From Verrucomicrobiia bacterium (GTDB lineage: Bacteria > Verrucomicrobiota > Verrucomicrobiia > Limisphaerales > Pedosphaeraceae): a stretch of 64,000 nt of DNA. Below, in pieces: positions 16,799 to 25,848 of this stretch (positions are counted from its first letter, which is position 1; each line of letters opens with the position of its first letter). The stretch spans positions 1 to 64,000 of the forward strand of contig DATAUW010000003.1 of assembly GCA_036268055.1 (NCBI GenBank), written 5' to 3'. The notes under the pieces are model-generated. The model searched no databases and was not told the DNA's origin. It was given only the letters and a program-made list of their open reading frames with translations. The translations under genes were made by a program, and so were the position numbers.

Positions 16799-17146
16799 AT
16801 GATTTTACCCTCGATGATGAAGTTTCAACTTGGACGGTTGGTTATCACGCCAGCCGTCCTTTCCACCGCCTCAGTTGATGAAATTTGCCGTGCGATTGAC
16901 CGGCACATTTGCGGAGATTGGGGCGATGTTTCCGAATCGGTTCACAATGCGAATGAAAGTGCGCTCCGCAATGGCGGCGAGTTGCTTTCGGTTTATCGGG
17001 CGACTGGCGGAATCGAATTGCAAGTGTTGACCACCGCCGACCGCCTCATAACTACGGTTCATTTATCAAGTGAAGCCGGACACTTATGGACACCGGAACG
17101 GACACCAACGGAGTTAAGCCGGGTTACGGGAAATACAGCAAAATAG
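16799..17146 (+). CDS. Small plasmid-type protein (often mis-named 'type I restriction subunit M')
   Basis: The start at ATG 16799 has GAGGA directly upstream, giving 115 residues; ATG 16814 is an alternative. The core MMKFQLGRLVITPAVLS, then HICGDWGDVSESVHNANESA, then LLSVYRATGGIELQVLTTAD and RLITTVHLSSE matches a recurrent small family on plasmids and genomic islands. The pattern is G-D-W-G-D-V ... L-S-V-Y-R. That family is sometimes annotated as a restriction subunit, but it has no methyltransferase motifs. The role is unknown. Together with the preceding gene it suggests mobile-element cargo. Confidence 0.65.
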   Translation: MILPSMMKFQLGRLVITPAVLSTASVDEICRAIDRHICGDWGDVSESVHNANESALRNGGELLSVYRATGGIELQVLTTADRLITTVHLSSEAGHLWTPERTPTELSRVTGNTAK

Positions 17147-17260
17147 GCTTGGATTGTGACGGAGTTGACCTTAACATTTTAACCAATAATTGCAGTGCGA
17201 TTTGATTCTCAACCTCCTTATTTGAAGCAGTTTCCGAATGGATGTTCAATACGAACACCA

Positions 17261-17537
17261 CGTCCCGCCGGGACGACCGACCTTAGCCCAGCAATTTATT
17301 GCTGGGTTTCCATCCGTTGCAATTCAAGTCCCGCACGGGACGAAAGAATTTTCCTCTTGGAACCACCGCTCACGCACTCGCCCGCCGCTTCTCATTAACC
17401 CCCAACTTTAGTTGGGGGAACACATCTTCCCAAAAACAAACTCTATCTCGAGCGCAGCGAGGCGAGCCCAGGCGAGCATCTTCCATTCAAGTCAGCCAGG
17501 AAAGGCGGATCATCGTGTACGGCAGAACTGCCGCTCA
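17261..17537 (+). repeat. Dispersed composite palindromic repeat, copy 1
   Basis: This stretch has no gene. It strings together several palindromes: CGTCCCgccGGGACG (17261), CCCAGCAAtttaTTGCTGGG (about 17288), GTCCC..GGGAC (about 17331) and CCCCCAACTttAGTTGGGGG (17399-17418). A GAGCGCAGCGAGGCGAGCCC block follows. The same modules occur in the opposite orientation at 49509-49750, about 80% identical by eye. Neither copy encodes a protein. It is a multi-copy intergenic element of this genome. Confidence 0.8.
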
Positions 17538-17554
17538 ATGGTCTCTCCACTAAA

Positions 17555-17597
17555 AACTAAAAAAACTTCCTCCCCGTTGCAATTCGGGGAGGAAGTT
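17555..17597 (-). terminator. Rho-independent terminator of the catalase gene
   Basis: A perfect 12-bp stem, AACTTCCTCCCC (17564-17575) with GGGGAGGAAGTT (17586-17597) and a 10-base loop, is followed on the minus strand by a T-rich tract (TTTTTTTAGTTTTTA). It lies 36 bases past the catalase stop, in the correct orientation. Confidence 0.88.
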
Positions 17598-17632
17598 TCA
17601 GCACAACCTATTTCCGTCAGAAAAAATTCGGC

Positions 17633-19711
17633 TCAACCCGGCGAACGCAGTTTCGGCTCGCGCTCCCAAATCTTTCCGCCTTTGGCCAATTTGATAAACG
17701 CGTTGACCGATTTAGCGTCGCTGATGGAAACCACGCCCTCATCCACATTCACTCCCGCGCGAGAAAGTAAAACCTTGGCTCCCTCCGTGTGAGCGATCAC
17801 TTTTAGATGGCCGAAAGCGTCGCGCACCCAATCCACCGCTCCCGCCTCGCCAGCCAGTTTTTCCGCTTCCTTTTCGTTCGTTAAAATCGCGACCGTGTCA
17901 AAAAATGCGGAAGGCCCGCCCGAAAGAGATGTATCAGCAGGCGTGAGCTTGCCCAAACTATCCTTCGCACCGCCAATTTTGGGAGCAATGATCGCCACGG
18001 CAGCTTTCTCCGCTTTGGCCGCATTTTTAATGGATGCCAATAAATTTGCATCGAACCCATTGGTGATCAAAACCCCGATTTTCCGGCCTTCCAACGTCGT
18101 CTTGGCTTTCTTCAACAAGCTGAGTGTCGGCGATGGCTTCAAGTCGAGCGGCTTCACCGCCGGCGTGATTTTGTCCGCCTTCCCTTCCATTCCCAGCGCT
18201 TCTTCAACCCCCTGATGAAGCGCCGGATGAATCAATGCCAGATGGCCCAGCATGCGCGTGCGTATCGGCACCAAATCCACTTTCGCCAATTCAAATCCCA
18301 AAGCGCTGATCATGTGCCGTTGTTCCACTTCGGTCATGGAATTAAAAAATTGCCGCGCTTGCGAATAATGGTCGGCAAAGGTTTCCGTTCGCAAAGTGCT
18401 TTTTTCGCCCATCATTTCTTCGGCAAACGCTTTATAACCCAGCGCCGGATTTTCCCGCAGTCCGGCTGGCTCGATTGAATTCGGTTCGTAATTCGCGCGC
18501 CCTTTGGGAACCTCCATCTGATGAATGCCATCCCGCTGTTGATTGTGAAAAGGACAGCGCGGCGCATTCACCGGAAGTTGGTGAAAGTTAGGCCCGCCCA
18601 GCCGCGTGATTTGCGTATCCAGATAAGAGAACAATCGGCCTTGCAACAGCGGGTCATTGGAAAATCCAATTCCCGGCACGATGTTCGCCGGACAAAAAGC
18701 CACCTGCTCGGTTTCCGCGAAAAAATTATCCACGTTCCGGTCCAGCACCATTTTTCCAATCATCCGCAACGGAATAATTTCTTCCGGAATGATCTTGGTT
18801 GGATCGAGAATATCGAAATCCAGACCATCGGCGGTTTTCTGATCGAACACCTGCACGCCTAATTCCCATTCGGGAAAATTGCCGCTCTCAATCGCTTCCC
18901 ACATGTCGCGGCGTTGAAAGTCCGGGTCCGCGCCATTGATCTTTACGTTTTCATCCCAAAGAACCGACTGCGCGCCAATGATGGGCCGCCAATGAAATTT
19001 CACAAAATTCGATTCGCCCCTGGCATTGATCAAGCGATACGTATGCACTCCGAACCCTTCAATCATTCTGAGCGAACGGGGAATCGTGCGGTCCGACATG
19101 ATCCACGCCACCATGTTCATGCTCTCGGGAGTAAGCGAAATAAAATCCCAAAAGGTATCGTGAGCCGTGGCCGATTGGGGAAAGCCCCGGTCCGCCTCCA
19201 TTTTGACCGCGTGAACCAGGTCAGGAAATTTCATCGCATCCTGAATAAAAAAGACCGGGATATTATTTCCCACCAAATCAAAATTTCCCTCGGCCGTATA
19301 AAATTTTACCGCAAAGCCCCGGACATCGCGCGGCATATCGCCTGACCCCGCGCCGCCCGCAACTGTCGAAATGCGGATGAACACTTCCGTTTTCACCTTC
19401 GGATCTTGAAGAAAGGCCGCCTTGGAAATGTCCGCGCAGGATTTATAACATTTAAAATAACCGTGCGCCCCGGTGCCGCGCGCATGCACGATGCGCTCGG
19501 GAATCCGTTCATGGTCAAAGTGGGTGATTTTTTCCCGTAAAACAAAATCCTCCAGCAACACCGGCCCGCGCGGCCCGGCCTTCAAGGAGTTCTGATTGTC
19601 CGCGATCGGAATTCCCTGGTTGGTCCTTAGCGTATTGGCGGCGCTGCTCGTGGTTTGGTGCGTTTCGGCCCGATGCCCGGCTGGCGAATTTGATTTCTTA
19701 TTTTTTTTCAT
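17633..19711 (-). CDS. katE: Large-subunit (clade 2, HPII-type) catalase
   Basis: This 692-residue enzyme converts hydrogen peroxide to water and oxygen using haem. The catalytic His lies in [14 protein letters not shown], the distal Asn in [14 protein letters not shown], and the proximal haem Tyr in [15 protein letters not shown]. After the catalase core (to about residue 500) comes a C-terminal flavodoxin/DJ-1-like domain of about 150 residues ([15 protein letters not shown], then [11 protein letters not shown]). That domain defines the large-subunit type such as E. coli KatE (753 residues). The N-terminal extension is Ser/Asn/Thr-rich, and no export signal is seen. The gene stands alone and has a strong terminator. 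Confidence 0.95.
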   Translation of the reverse strand: MKKNKKSNSPAGHRAETHQTTSSAANTLRTNQGIPIADNQNSLKAGPRGPVLLEDFVLREKITHFDHERIPERIVHARGTGAHGYFKCYKSCADISKAAFLQDPKVKTEVFIRISTVAGGAGSGDMPRDVRGFAVKFYTAEGNFDLVGNNIPVFFIQDAMKFPDLVHAVKMEADRGFPQSATAHDTFWDFISLTPESMNMVAWIMSDRTIPRSLRMIEGFGVHTYRLINARGESNFVKFHWRPIIGAQSVLWDENVKINGADPDFQRRDMWEAIESGNFPEWELGVQVFDQKTADGLDFDILDPTKIIPEEIIPLRMIGKMVLDRNVDNFFAETEQVAFCPANIVPGIGFSNDPLLQGRLFSYLDTQITRLGGPNFHQLPVNAPRCPFHNQQRDGIHQMEVPKGRANYEPNSIEPAGLRENPALGYKAFAEEMMGEKSTLRTETFADHYSQARQFFNSMTEVEQRHMISALGFELAKVDLVPIRTRMLGHLALIHPALHQGVEEALGMEGKADKITPAVKPLDLKPSPTLSLLKKAKTTLEGRKIGVLITNGFDANLLASIKNAAKAEKAAVAIIAPKIGGAKDSLGKLTPADTSLSGGPSAFFDTVAILTNEKEAEKLAGEAGAVDWVRDAFGHLKVIAHTEGAKVLLSRAGVNVDEGVVSISDAKSVNAFIKLAKGGKIWEREPKLRSPG

Positions 19712-19931
19712 AAGCAGTCATTTCAATTTTGTTGGGTAAAGCAATAACGAATCATAATTCCAATTTGCAACCGCACAAATTTTATTCGCCATCTCAAACC
19801 AGGAATATTCTGCCATTCAAAAGCGCATCCACATTAGAGATTTAGTAGTCCCCATTTTTAATTTTGCATTTTTAATTTTTAATTTCCTTCTCCTCATCCT
19901 TCACCTACGCTTCCCTGCGTCACAAAACCCT

Positions 19932-20825
19932 ATGAACCGCCGCCAATTCATCCGCACCACCGCCGTCGCTGCTGCTGCCACCACCATTAATTTGCCAAGC
20001 CTTCGCGCCGCGGAGAAAGGTGTGCATTGGCCCATCGGTTGTTACAATCGCCCGTGGGTGGATGACAAAGACGGCTGGACGCTCGATACCGGCCTCGATG
20101 GCATCAAGGACGCCGGCTATAAAATCATGGGCCTGCTCACGCTCTTCAAGGGACAACCCTTCATCGGCGCCGACGCCACGCCGGAATATTTGGCCACGCT
20201 CAAAAAACAAATCGCCGCGCGCGATCTGAAGCCCATCATGGCCGCCGTCCACACCAAGACCAGCTTGTCTGTGCCCGACTCCGTTCAGGACGTGCGCAAA
20301 CAAATTGATCACGCGAAATTTCTTGAAGTGGAATATCTTCTCACCTTCGGCGTGGATCATCCCAAGGACTATGAAGATTACTACCGCGTGATGGCCGATG
20401 CCGCGCCCTACGCGCAGGAACGCGGGCTCAAGCTCGTGCTAAAACCGCACGGCGGCGGCAGCGGCGCGGCGGAGGAAATCATGCGCTGCGTGGCCAAGGT
20501 CAACCAGCCGAACTTCAAGATTTGGTACGACGCCGGCAACATCATTTATTACACCGGCAAAGACCCGCTGGAACAGTTGAAACCCATCATCCAGCACGTC
20601 ACCGGCTTTTGCGCGAAAGATTGCGCCGGAGTAAAAGGCGAAATCTGGCTCGATTTCGGCAAAGGCAAAGTGGACTTCCACGGCGTCTTCGCGATGCTCA
20701 AGGACGCCGGCTTCAACGGCCCGGTAATGGTCGAATGCTGCGAAAAAGGCCCAAAGCCCGAAGACGTCACCGCCGGCGCGAAGCGCAACCGCGAAATCCT
20801 CGAAAAAATGTTCGCCGAGCTTTGA
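19932..20825 (+). CDS. Tat-exported TIM-barrel sugar isomerase/epimerase-like protein
   Basis: The 297-residue protein starts with a twin-arginine leader (MNRRQFIRTTAVAAAATTIN), so it is probably exported folded. The rest is a xylose-isomerase-like TIM barrel (AP endonuclease 2 superfamily), the fold of hydroxypyruvate isomerase and many secreted verrucomicrobial and planctomycete sugar enzymes. Acidic and His residues in YLLTFGVDH, KIWYDAGN and GPVMVECCEKG are in the usual metal-ligand places. The substrate cannot be told from sequence. It is convergent with the next gene (12-base gap) and has no evident operon partner. Confidence 0.8.
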   Translation: MNRRQFIRTTAVAAAATTINLPSLRAAEKGVHWPIGCYNRPWVDDKDGWTLDTGLDGIKDAGYKIMGLLTLFKGQPFIGADATPEYLATLKKQIAARDLKPIMAAVHTKTSLSVPDSVQDVRKQIDHAKFLEVEYLLTFGVDHPKDYEDYYRVMADAAPYAQERGLKLVLKPHGGGSGAAEEIMRCVAKVNQPNFKIWYDAGNIIYYTGKDPLEQLKPIIQHVTGFCAKDCAGVKGEIWLDFGKGKVDFHGVFAMLKDAGFNGPVMVECCEKGPKPEDVTAGAKRNREILEKMFAEL

Positions 20826-20836
20826 GCGAAATTTTT

Positions 20837-23284
20837 TTACGGCGCCAGCACCGTGCGATAATAGCGCCGCGGAAAAACACCCGCCTCCGAAAAAACAAAC
20901 GAGCCGTTGTTGGGAAAATTCGTCGCAAGCGGAAACCAGTCCTGCAAATTCTCCGAGCCCTGCACGATATACGCGTAGCCATTCATCCCGGTAAATTGAA
21001 TCTGCGTCGTGCCATTGGTTGAAACGAGCGAGCCGATTGCATCAGGCCGGAGCAACGGAAGCAGTTGCGCCGGCAATGCCTCGTACGCGGAGTCGCCTGG
21101 GCCGAGCATGGGATTGCTGGTATTAATAAACGGCGAAGCTACCGTCAACTGCGGCACAGCCAAAAGCGAAATGGCATTCGTGAAAAGCCCGCCGGGTTCG
21201 AGCGCGCGTTGTGCATTAATACCCGAAACAATTTGCGCGATCGCTGCACTGTTGGTGATGGCATCAATGACCAGCGGCATTTGAGCACTCCCGGTATTCG
21301 TAAACACCGTCAATCCCTGAAACGCAGGCGACCACGCGCTGACCAGTGATTGGTTGAAGCCATAAGTAAAATGCGGGTCTCGCTGCGGCGCGAGATATGG
21401 CAATAGACACGCAACGATTCCCCAGTCATTCGTCGGCTCCGAGAGCACGGCGTCAGCGTCATTCGTGTCACCCGTCCACGATTCCCAAATGTTGAGCGGA
21501 ACGGAAGTTGATTTCAAATAAACCGTCTGCCACGGCGTGCCGCGATGGACGTTGGCAATGGATTGAAGTGTCAGCGGCAAGTTCGTCGGAAAATTCCAAC
21601 TATCGGAATTGAGCACAAGCGGGTCTTTGATAGCCGGACTGAAGGCATATGTGGTTAGAGGGTCTGTTCGGGTGCCATTTGGAGTTCCGATGTCATCCCA
21701 AGGCCGGTAGAGTGGATTGGGATTGCCAACATTCGAAAGAAAATTCGTGAGAGCCGGTAAAGATCCGACCAAAACGTAGTTAGTCGTGAGATGCAATTGA
21801 ATGGGCGAAGGAGTCAAATCGCTGAGCATGTAATGAACCAACGGATCATTCGCTTGCCACACGTAGGTGGAGACTATTTTGCGGGTGGGAGTAAAAGGCG
21901 TGATTAAAGCGTTGGTTAATCCACCTTGGCCGTTGATAAAAGCGGCAAAGGCTGCGATTGCATTCATTTGTGAATTACCGGGTAATGAATCCGCAATCCA
22001 ATCCGCGGGAGATAAAAAATTAGCGACGTTGACGCCCTCTGAAATTGAGATTTGATTTAAAATTCCTCGATTTAAATTCGTAAGCCACACGCCGCCATCT
22101 CCACCGCCGTCCGTTCCTGGAAGTTCGGAAGTCAAATTTCGCGTGAAATTCATTCCACCCAACTGCACATAATCAATCACTCGTCCCGTTATGTGATCCA
22201 ACATTATAAATCGAAGCGTATTCGTCGCATTCAAAATGAAATTCGGAGCCGGCATGGTAACGCTAAGATCAAAATTGGTGGCTGTGCCAAAATGCGGAAT
22301 GGGAGTCGTATGATAAACCATGTCCGGAAGGAAGATCGTGTTTGTGAGCATGGGCACCTGAAAGGAATTAGTATTAAATAGATGCGGTGAGTTCGGGCTG
22401 ATAGCGGCTCCTGCCCAGGCATTCGATTCAATCGTATAACGCCAATCCAACCCGTTCACGCCAGTTCTGTTCGACGAAGCGAGCAGAACGGAATCATTGC
22501 TCACTGACATGCTCAGATCACACGCGCCTAATAAATCCACCGCTCGCGGATAAAAATTCGAATACGAATTCCATGCTTCAACTCCAATCGTGTTCGATAT
22601 GCCAACGATGTATTGGACGTTCGTCTGAAACATCGGTGGCGTGCCGCCGAAATTTAGATTCACCACCTCCACTCGGCGCGTGACCTGCGCGATGCACGCC
22701 ATCGAAATCTCATTAAAATTTGGAAACCCTTTGCGCGCGCCGATCACCCACGGAATCCCATAAATATTTGTGGTAGTGCTGCTGACCAAAGCTAAATCAT
22801 CGGGAAGTGTCAGCGGAATCGCATTGTAACTCAGCGTGCCATCGCCTTCTTCTACATAACCGGAAATAAAAATATTGTTGCCCGAGCGATTGAACGTCGG
22901 GCGAAACACCGAAGGATAAAACGGTCCGTTCGGTGACATGCCATCGCTGAACGCGCGATTCGTCGTCGAGTCGTAAAGATTCGCGGCGAGTTGAAGCAGA
23001 CGATGCACTGCGGGCGTATAAAAATTTATCGGGTAGATCGGGATGTTGGTGACGGTGAAATTATATCCCGCGTTTTGAAGAAACAAATTGGCCGTGCCTG
23101 TAAAAAAATTCAGCGGCGAAGACGTGTCCAGCGGTTGCGACGCCTCCACTCCGCCCAAACTCAAAAGCAAAACCCCCAGCGTTACAACACACCTTAACCA
23201 GTGAGAACATTTATTAAACGGCAAGCGACTCGGCGACAACTCACCCTGACTTTCATTCACCGCCCGAGCATAAACGAGAACCAT
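20837..23284 (-). CDS. Large secreted protein of unknown function
   Basis: The 815-residue product has a hydrophobic leader about 30 residues in (WLRCVVTLGVLLLSLGGVEA). A long Asn/Thr/Pro-rich body without recognised domains or further TM segments follows. It ends in a short beta module (IQFTGMNGYAYIVQGSENLQ, then DWFPLATN and RRYYRTVLAP). That C-terminal module, with its 'xxW..LATN...RRYYR' pattern, is common at the ends of secreted Verrucomicrobiota proteins. I cannot assign a function. An AGG sequence 4 bases before the ATG at 23284 supports this start, although it makes the signal peptide unusually long. Confidence 0.7.
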   Translation of the reverse strand: MVLVYARAVNESQGELSPSRLPFNKCSHWLRCVVTLGVLLLSLGGVEASQPLDTSSPLNFFTGTANLFLQNAGYNFTVTNIPIYPINFYTPAVHRLLQLAANLYDSTTNRAFSDGMSPNGPFYPSVFRPTFNRSGNNIFISGYVEEGDGTLSYNAIPLTLPDDLALVSSTTTNIYGIPWVIGARKGFPNFNEISMACIAQVTRRVEVVNLNFGGTPPMFQTNVQYIVGISNTIGVEAWNSYSNFYPRAVDLLGACDLSMSVSNDSVLLASSNRTGVNGLDWRYTIESNAWAGAAISPNSPHLFNTNSFQVPMLTNTIFLPDMVYHTTPIPHFGTATNFDLSVTMPAPNFILNATNTLRFIMLDHITGRVIDYVQLGGMNFTRNLTSELPGTDGGGDGGVWLTNLNRGILNQISISEGVNVANFLSPADWIADSLPGNSQMNAIAAFAAFINGQGGLTNALITPFTPTRKIVSTYVWQANDPLVHYMLSDLTPSPIQLHLTTNYVLVGSLPALTNFLSNVGNPNPLYRPWDDIGTPNGTRTDPLTTYAFSPAIKDPLVLNSDSWNFPTNLPLTLQSIANVHRGTPWQTVYLKSTSVPLNIWESWTGDTNDADAVLSEPTNDWGIVACLLPYLAPQRDPHFTYGFNQSLVSAWSPAFQGLTVFTNTGSAQMPLVIDAITNSAAIAQIVSGINAQRALEPGGLFTNAISLLAVPQLTVASPFINTSNPMLGPGDSAYEALPAQLLPLLRPDAIGSLVSTNGTTQIQFTGMNGYAYIVQGSENLQDWFPLATNFPNNGSFVFSEAGVFPRRYYRTVLAP

Positions 23285-23324
23285 AAACCTGTCATTCCCT
23301 GTTTAACCTCGCCACTTCCCCTGC

Positions 23325-23372
23325 TGCGCAACTTCTGCGCACCTGAGCCGTTCCCTGCGCAGCTTCTGCGCG
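23325..23372. promoter_or_regulatory. Four TGCGCA half-sites, candidate enhancer (UAS)
   Basis: TGCGCA occurs at 23325, 23336 and 23356, with TGCGCG at 23367. They form two pairs (TGCGCAACTTCTGCGCA and TGCGCAGCTTCTGCGCG), 11 bp between starts within each pair and 31 bp between pairs, so all are nearly on one helix face. They lie about 60-110 bp upstream of the sigma-54 element, where activator sites usually sit. Confidence 0.55.
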
Positions 23373-23433
23373 AATTTCAAATTTCCCCTTCCCACCACCC
23401 CGGTTTTGGCTGCAAAATGCCATAACACCTGAT

Positions 23434-23449
23434 TGGCACGACAGTTGCA
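23434..23449 (+). promoter_or_regulatory. Sigma-54 (-24/-12) promoter
   Basis: TGGCACGACAGTTGCA matches the RpoN consensus TGGCACG-N4-TTGCA without mismatch, with exactly 10 bases between the GG and GC doublets. Transcription should begin about 23460, giving a 70-base leader to the 180-aa gene at 23531 and onward into the secretion operon. Confidence 0.8.
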
Positions 23450-23530
23450 TCCATAGGTCGAACACAACTGTTGGGAACGCAGTTTGGCCCCGCAGTGTCA
23501 ACTCAACCATTAACCAAATAACATATATAT

Positions 23531-24073
23531 ATGACAAAAATTAAGAGTCTCCTCCTGGCGGCGGGCTGTGCGGCCTTCCTCGTTTCCGGTTCCAACAGCG
23601 TCTTCGCCCAGGGTGGCGGACGCGGCAATTTCGATCCCGCTCAAATGCGCGAACGCATGGTCGAGCGCTATAAGGAATCCATGGACGTCACCGACGACGC
23701 CGAATGGAAAGTCCTCCAGGACGCCATCGGCAAAGTGATTGACGCCCGTTTTGAAGTCATGCAAGGCCAGTTCGGCGGCGGTCGCGGTGGTCGTCGTAAT
23801 AACAATAACAACGGCGACAACAACAATGCTGACAACAATGGCGGCCAGCAGCGCCGTCGTGGTGGTTTCGGCACTCCGAGCCCGGAAGCCGAAGCTCTCC
23901 AGAAGGCCATTGATGACAAAGCTCCCGCTGACGAAATCAAGGCCAAGCTCTCCGCGCTTCGCCAATCCAACGCCGCCAAGGACGCCAAACTCACCGCCGC
24001 GCAGGATGATTTGAAGAAATTGCTGACCGCGCGCCAGGAAGCTGTCGCCGTGTTGGGCGGTCTCTTGAAGTAA
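23531..24073 (+). CDS. Small secreted Gly/Asn-rich protein, first gene of the sigma-54 operon
   Basis: The 180-residue protein has a signal peptide (SLLLAAGCAAFLVSGSNSVF, then AQ). A short helical domain (DDAEWKVLQDAIGKVIDARF) follows, then a low-complexity Gly/Arg/Asn stretch (residues about 80-115) and a second helical part (EALQKAIDDKAPADEIKAKL). Similar small secreted helical proteins occur in Verrucomicrobiota, but I know no function. It lies 24 bases before gspE and directly behind the sigma-54 promoter. It may be an accessory factor, pilotin-like protein or substrate of the secretion system, which is inference from position only. Confidence 0.7.
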   Translation: MTKIKSLLLAAGCAAFLVSGSNSVFAQGGGRGNFDPAQMRERMVERYKESMDVTDDAEWKVLQDAIGKVIDARFEVMQGQFGGGRGGRRNNNNNGDNNNADNNGGQQRRRGGFGTPSPEAEALQKAIDDKAPADEIKAKLSALRQSNAAKDAKLTAAQDDLKKLLTARQEAVAVLGGLLK

Positions 24074-24097
24074 GTTGCACGCACGTTGACGATTCAC

Positions 24098-25846
24098 ATG
24101 AGCGAAACCCAAACAGCCACCAGTGACTTGCAGGCGCTTCTCGATCGTATGGTCGAAGCGCGGCAATTATCGTCAACGGACGCCTCGACCCTCGCGCGTC
24201 AAAACCGCTCGGGGGCCGATTCGCCTGCCCAGTCGGAGGACGAAATCCTCCGCTGGCTGGCGAAGGAATACGCGGTCGAATACACCACGCTCGATGACAT
24301 CGAGCCCGACCGCGAATTGCTTTCGCTCTTTCCCGCGCGCGTGTTGTTGAAGGAGGAAATCCTCCCGCTCAAGCGCGTCAACGGCACGGTGGAAGTCGCC
24401 ACCAGCCGCCTTTTCGCCACGCAAGGCCTCGACACGCTCAAGACGCTGACCGGTCTCAAGGTCAAGCCCGTGCTCGCCCCGAGCGAATCCATCCAGCGCG
24501 AGATGAAGAAGCATCTCGGCGTCGGCGCGGATACCATCGGCACGCTGGAGGAAGATGCCCCGCTGCAAGTGGTGGATGAAAATCGCGAGGACGGCAATCT
24601 GGATGATGCCGCTGAAGACGCCTCGATCATCCGCTTCGTGAACCAGGTTTTGTCTGATGCCGTCGAGCTTCGCGCGTCGGATATTCACCTTGAGCCTTTT
24701 GAAGATGAATTTCGCATTCGTTATCGTATTGACGGTGTTTTGCAGGAAGTCCCGGTGCCCGGACAACTCAAGCGTTTCCAGCCGGCCATCGTTTCGCGCA
24801 TCAAGATTCTCAGTCATTTGAACATCGCGGAAAAGCGGTTGCCGCAGGACGGCCGCATCAAGATTCGCCTCACGAACAATGAAGTGGACATCCGCGTGTC
24901 CGTCATTCCGATGCTTCACGGCGAAGCGGTCGTGCTGCGTTTGCTGCGCCAGAATTCCAAGAACACCGACCTCGGCATGGGCCAGCTCGGCATGGATGCC
25001 CGCGAACTCGCCAGCTTCAAGCGCGTCATCCAACTGCCGCACGGAATTATTTTGGTCACTGGCCCGACCGGCAGCGGCAAAACCACCACGCTTTACATCG
25101 CGCTCAGCGCCATCAACGACAGCGAGACCAAGATCATCACGATTGAAGACCCGATTGAGTATCAGCTTAAAGGCGTCAATCAAATCCAGGTCAACGAAAA
25201 GTCCGGGCTGACGTTCGCCAAGGGTTTGCGCTCCATTTTGCGCCATGACCCCGACGTCGTGCTCATCGGGGAAATTCGCGATACCGAAACCGCCCAGATC
25301 GCCGTGCAAGCCTCGCTCACCGGCCATTTGGTTTTCTCCACGCTGCACACCAACGACGCTCCCGGCGCGGTAACACGTCTGGTTGACATGAAAGTTGAGC
25401 CGTATCTCGTCGCCTCCTCGCTGGAAGCCGTCCTCGCACAACGTCTCGTGCGCGTCCTTTGCCCGTTGTGCAAAGTCGAAGACACCTCCAAGACCACCGC
25501 CGCGATCAAGGAACATCTCGGCTTTCCGCGCGACTTGAAAGTATTCCGCGCCGTCGGCTGCCGCGAATGCCGCAACACCGGTTTCCACGGACGCCACGGC
25601 ATCTTCGAGTGGATGGACATGAACACGGAAATCCAGGAAAAGATTTTGAAAAATTGTTCGAGCCACGAAATTCGCGAAGCCGCCTTGCGCAACGGTTTGC
25701 GCTCACTCAGCGACGACGGCTGGCGGCTCGTGCGCCAGGGCATTACCACGCCCGAGGAAGTCATGCGCGCCACCAAGGACCAGACTTTCGGCGCGACCGC
25801 GAAGGAAGAGATCAAGGCCGCCGCTGAAGAACCGAAAGCCGCGTAG
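24098..25846 (+). CDS. gspE: Type II secretion ATPase GspE
   Basis: I take ATG 24098 (MSETQTATSD), giving 582 residues; a TTG 12 bases upstream is possible. This is the cytoplasmic hexameric ATPase that powers pseudopilus assembly. An N1E-like domain (residues 10-150) leads into the catalytic core, with Walker A GPTGSGKTTT near 322, Asp box and Walker B region (VVLIGEIRDTETA) and His box (HLVFSTLHTNDA). The zinc tetracysteine motif is CPLC at 455-458 with CREC at 488-491, typical for GspE/PilB. It opens the secretion gene series and is followed by gspF after 2 bases. Confidence 0.94.
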   Translation: MSETQTATSDLQALLDRMVEARQLSSTDASTLARQNRSGADSPAQSEDEILRWLAKEYAVEYTTLDDIEPDRELLSLFPARVLLKEEILPLKRVNGTVEVATSRLFATQGLDTLKTLTGLKVKPVLAPSESIQREMKKHLGVGADTIGTLEEDAPLQVVDENREDGNLDDAAEDASIIRFVNQVLSDAVELRASDIHLEPFEDEFRIRYRIDGVLQEVPVPGQLKRFQPAIVSRIKILSHLNIAEKRLPQDGRIKIRLTNNEVDIRVSVIPMLHGEAVVLRLLRQNSKNTDLGMGQLGMDARELASFKRVIQLPHGIILVTGPTGSGKTTTLYIALSAINDSETKIITIEDPIEYQLKGVNQIQVNEKSGLTFAKGLRSILRHDPDVVLIGEIRDTETAQIAVQASLTGHLVFSTLHTNDAPGAVTRLVDMKVEPYLVASSLEAVLAQRLVRVLCPLCKVEDTSKTTAAIKEHLGFPRDLKVFRAVGCRECRNTGFHGRHGIFEWMDMNTEIQEKILKNCSSHEIREAALRNGLRSLSDDGWRLVRQGITTPEEVMRATKDQTFGATAKEEIKAAAEEPKAA

Positions 25847-25848
25847 CC

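Noticed and set aside
24173-25666. 497-residue minus-strand frame across gspE
   Set aside because: It is antisense to a highly conserved ATPase; the protein is low-complexity and has no recognisable features.
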